From assembly GCF_042661025.1 (NCBI RefSeq), contig NZ_JBHSWH010000001.1:2046001-2110000 (forward strand): 64,000 nt of DNA, in the 5' to 3' direction. Source of the stretch: Flexivirga alba. Lineage in GTDB: Bacteria > Actinomycetota > Actinomycetes > Actinomycetales > Dermatophilaceae. Below the pieces are notes generated by a model. That model was not told the DNA's origin and did not search any database. It saw only the letters and a program-made list of their open reading frames with translations. The position numbers were made by a program, and so were the translations under genes. Below, piece by piece: positions 63,197 through 64,000 of this stretch (positions within the stretch are counted from its first letter, which is position 1; every line of letters starts with the position of its first letter).

Positions 63197-63514
63197 TCAG
63201 ATCTTGAACTCTCCGAGCTCGTCCCAGTGATCGCCGTCCATCTGCACGTTGCGGACGCGCGGGGTCTCCTGGACATACTGCGGCAGTTCGCGCTGAGCGG
63301 TCTTGAAGTGCTCGGACGTCACGTGCGCCTCGGCGGCGTCGTCCTTGAACGCCTCGATCAACACATATTCGTTCGGGTCCTCGACGTTGCGGGACCAGTC
63401 GAAGAAGAGGTTGCCGGGCTCGGCCCGGGTGGCGTCGGTGAACGTCTTGGACAGCTCGATCCACCCCTCGGCGAACTCGGGCTTCACCTTCCACTTCACG
63501 CAGATGAAGATCAT
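63197..63514 (-). CDS. antibiotic biosynthesis monooxygenase (ABM) domain protein
   Basis: 105 residues from the ATG at 63514 (MIFICVKWKVKPEFAEGWIEL). Dimeric alpha-beta barrel of the YgiN/ABM type: GNLFFDWSRNVEDPNEYVLIEAFKDDAAEAHVTSEHFK, with the usual HxxxxHF element. Likely a quinone or small-molecule monooxygenase; the substrate cannot be told. Stop lies 4 bases from the REP-like repeat. Confidence 0.85.
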   Translation of the reverse strand: MIFICVKWKVKPEFAEGWIELSKTFTDATRAEPGNLFFDWSRNVEDPNEYVLIEAFKDDAAEAHVTSEHFKTAQRELPQYVQETPRVRNVQMDGDHWDELGEFKI

Positions 63515-63695
63515 CTCGGTCTCCTCGCAGGCTCGGGTTGTATGGCGCACTGCTCCGCGCGCGGCGTCGCAGGTGGCTCACTCTGGCATGCCGGTGTGCG
63601 GAATCGGGAGGGCAGTTCTCACAGCGTGACAACCCGCCCGGTGAACGATCCCGATCACCCGGCGCGGGCGCCGTCCGGCGACGTACAGTCGAAGG

Positions 63696-64000
63696 ATGAG
63701 CGTGGTGGACGAGGGCGTCTCGACCCGCGGTGGTTCGGTCCGGCGGACGCTGCAGATCCTGGAGCTTGTCGCCGCACGAGGTGGCGCCAGCGCCAAGGAG
63801 ATCGCCGACGCGACCGAGCTGCCACTGCCGACCGTCTACCGGCTGCTGCGCGAGTTGCTGGACTCTGAGTACCTCATCCACATCCGCACCGAGAAACGCT
63901 TCGAGCTCGGCTACAAACTGCACGAGTTGGCCCTCAGCCTGCACCAGCAGATCGGCGTACCGCGCGCTGTCGGCAAAGAGATCGCGGCCCTGCATCAGCG
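63696..64000 (+). CDS. IclR-family transcriptional regulator, 3'-partial
   Basis: The first 101 codons; the gene runs off the window. ATG at 63696 after GAAGGATG. Seen: winged helix SVRRTLQILELVAARGGASAKEIADATELPLPTVYRLLRELLDSEYLI, and the start of the effector domain RFELGYKLHELALSLHQQIGVPRAVGKEIAALHQ. Divergent from the ABM gene, which it may regulate. Confidence 0.88.
   Translation, partial: MSVVDEGVSTRGGSVRRTLQILELVAARGGASAKEIADATELPLPTVYRLLRELLDSEYLIHIRTEKRFELGYKLHELALSLHQQIGVPRAVGKEIAALHQ

Overview
The DNA is high-GC (roughly two thirds G+C by eye) and comes from an actinomycete. Markers are an F420-dependent glucose-6-phosphate dehydrogenase, a SigR/RsrA-type redox sigma/anti-sigma pair with its own promoter, the 24-residue ribosomal protein bL37, an FtsEX plus peptidoglycan-hydrolase plus smpB block, a Tad pilus cluster, and a Pit/membrane-protein/DUF3349 trio that I recall from Mycobacterium. 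The order is probably Micrococcales (Dermacoccaceae/Intrasporangiaceae-like); this placement is inference. A 7-mer, GTATGNC, is strongly over-represented on both strands.

Layout. 1-5.4 kb: catabolic genes (aldehyde dehydrogenase, D-amino-acid PLP lyase, RidA, SDR), then a cupin/SufR-like-regulator pair divergent from a DUF2249-cupin gene, with a palindromic operator between them. 5.4-9.0 kb: a small defence-type segment, a VapBC45-like toxin-antitoxin pair and a fused primase-helicase of the TOTE conflict-system type, broken by an amber codon and a frameshift. 9.2-18.4 kb: an FHA-tri-ATPase FtsK/EssC-like protein divergent from a Tad/Flp pilus operon. 18.5-24.2 kb: an AAA ATPase, prfB, ftsE, ftsX, an M23 hydrolase and smpB. 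24.2-30.8 kb: a LolA/RseB-like exported protein with a coupled leader peptide, an ABC exporter, and two FHA proteins, one fused to an ABC transporter. 30.9-49.3 kb: ndh, an M16 protease pair, ThrE-like exporter, MFS transporters with an ArsR-type regulator, gabT, hisN, the pit operon, FUSC, rsgA and aroA. 49.5-57.3 kb: YedK/HMCES, an alpha/beta hydrolase cut by a repeat, fgd, sigR-rsrA, bL37 and two membrane HD/HD-GYP proteins preceded by tiny ORFs. 57.3-64 kb: two regulator remnants, a solute:sodium symporter with its DUF3311 partner, two identical inverted IS110-family elements around a GIY-YIG gene, an ABM monooxygenase and the start of an IclR regulator.

Quality warning. At least nine single-base deletions break otherwise well-conserved frames (aldehyde dehydrogenase twice, RidA, VapC45, the primase-helicase, FHA-FtsK, RsgA twice, HD-GYP), and a tenth would explain an apparent FtsE-FtsX fusion. 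Most can be repaired by adding one base to a short G or C run. This looks like homopolymer sequencing error more than mass gene decay. I therefore describe the intended proteins and flag each break.

Other threads. A REP-like extragenic repeat family (core GGTGGCCGAG...GCGTCTCGAGGTCCC) recurs at about six places. Both IS110 copies sit at the same point inside such repeats. The non-coding end of the element carries short matches to its target and to both of its own ends, laid out as expected for a bridge RNA.
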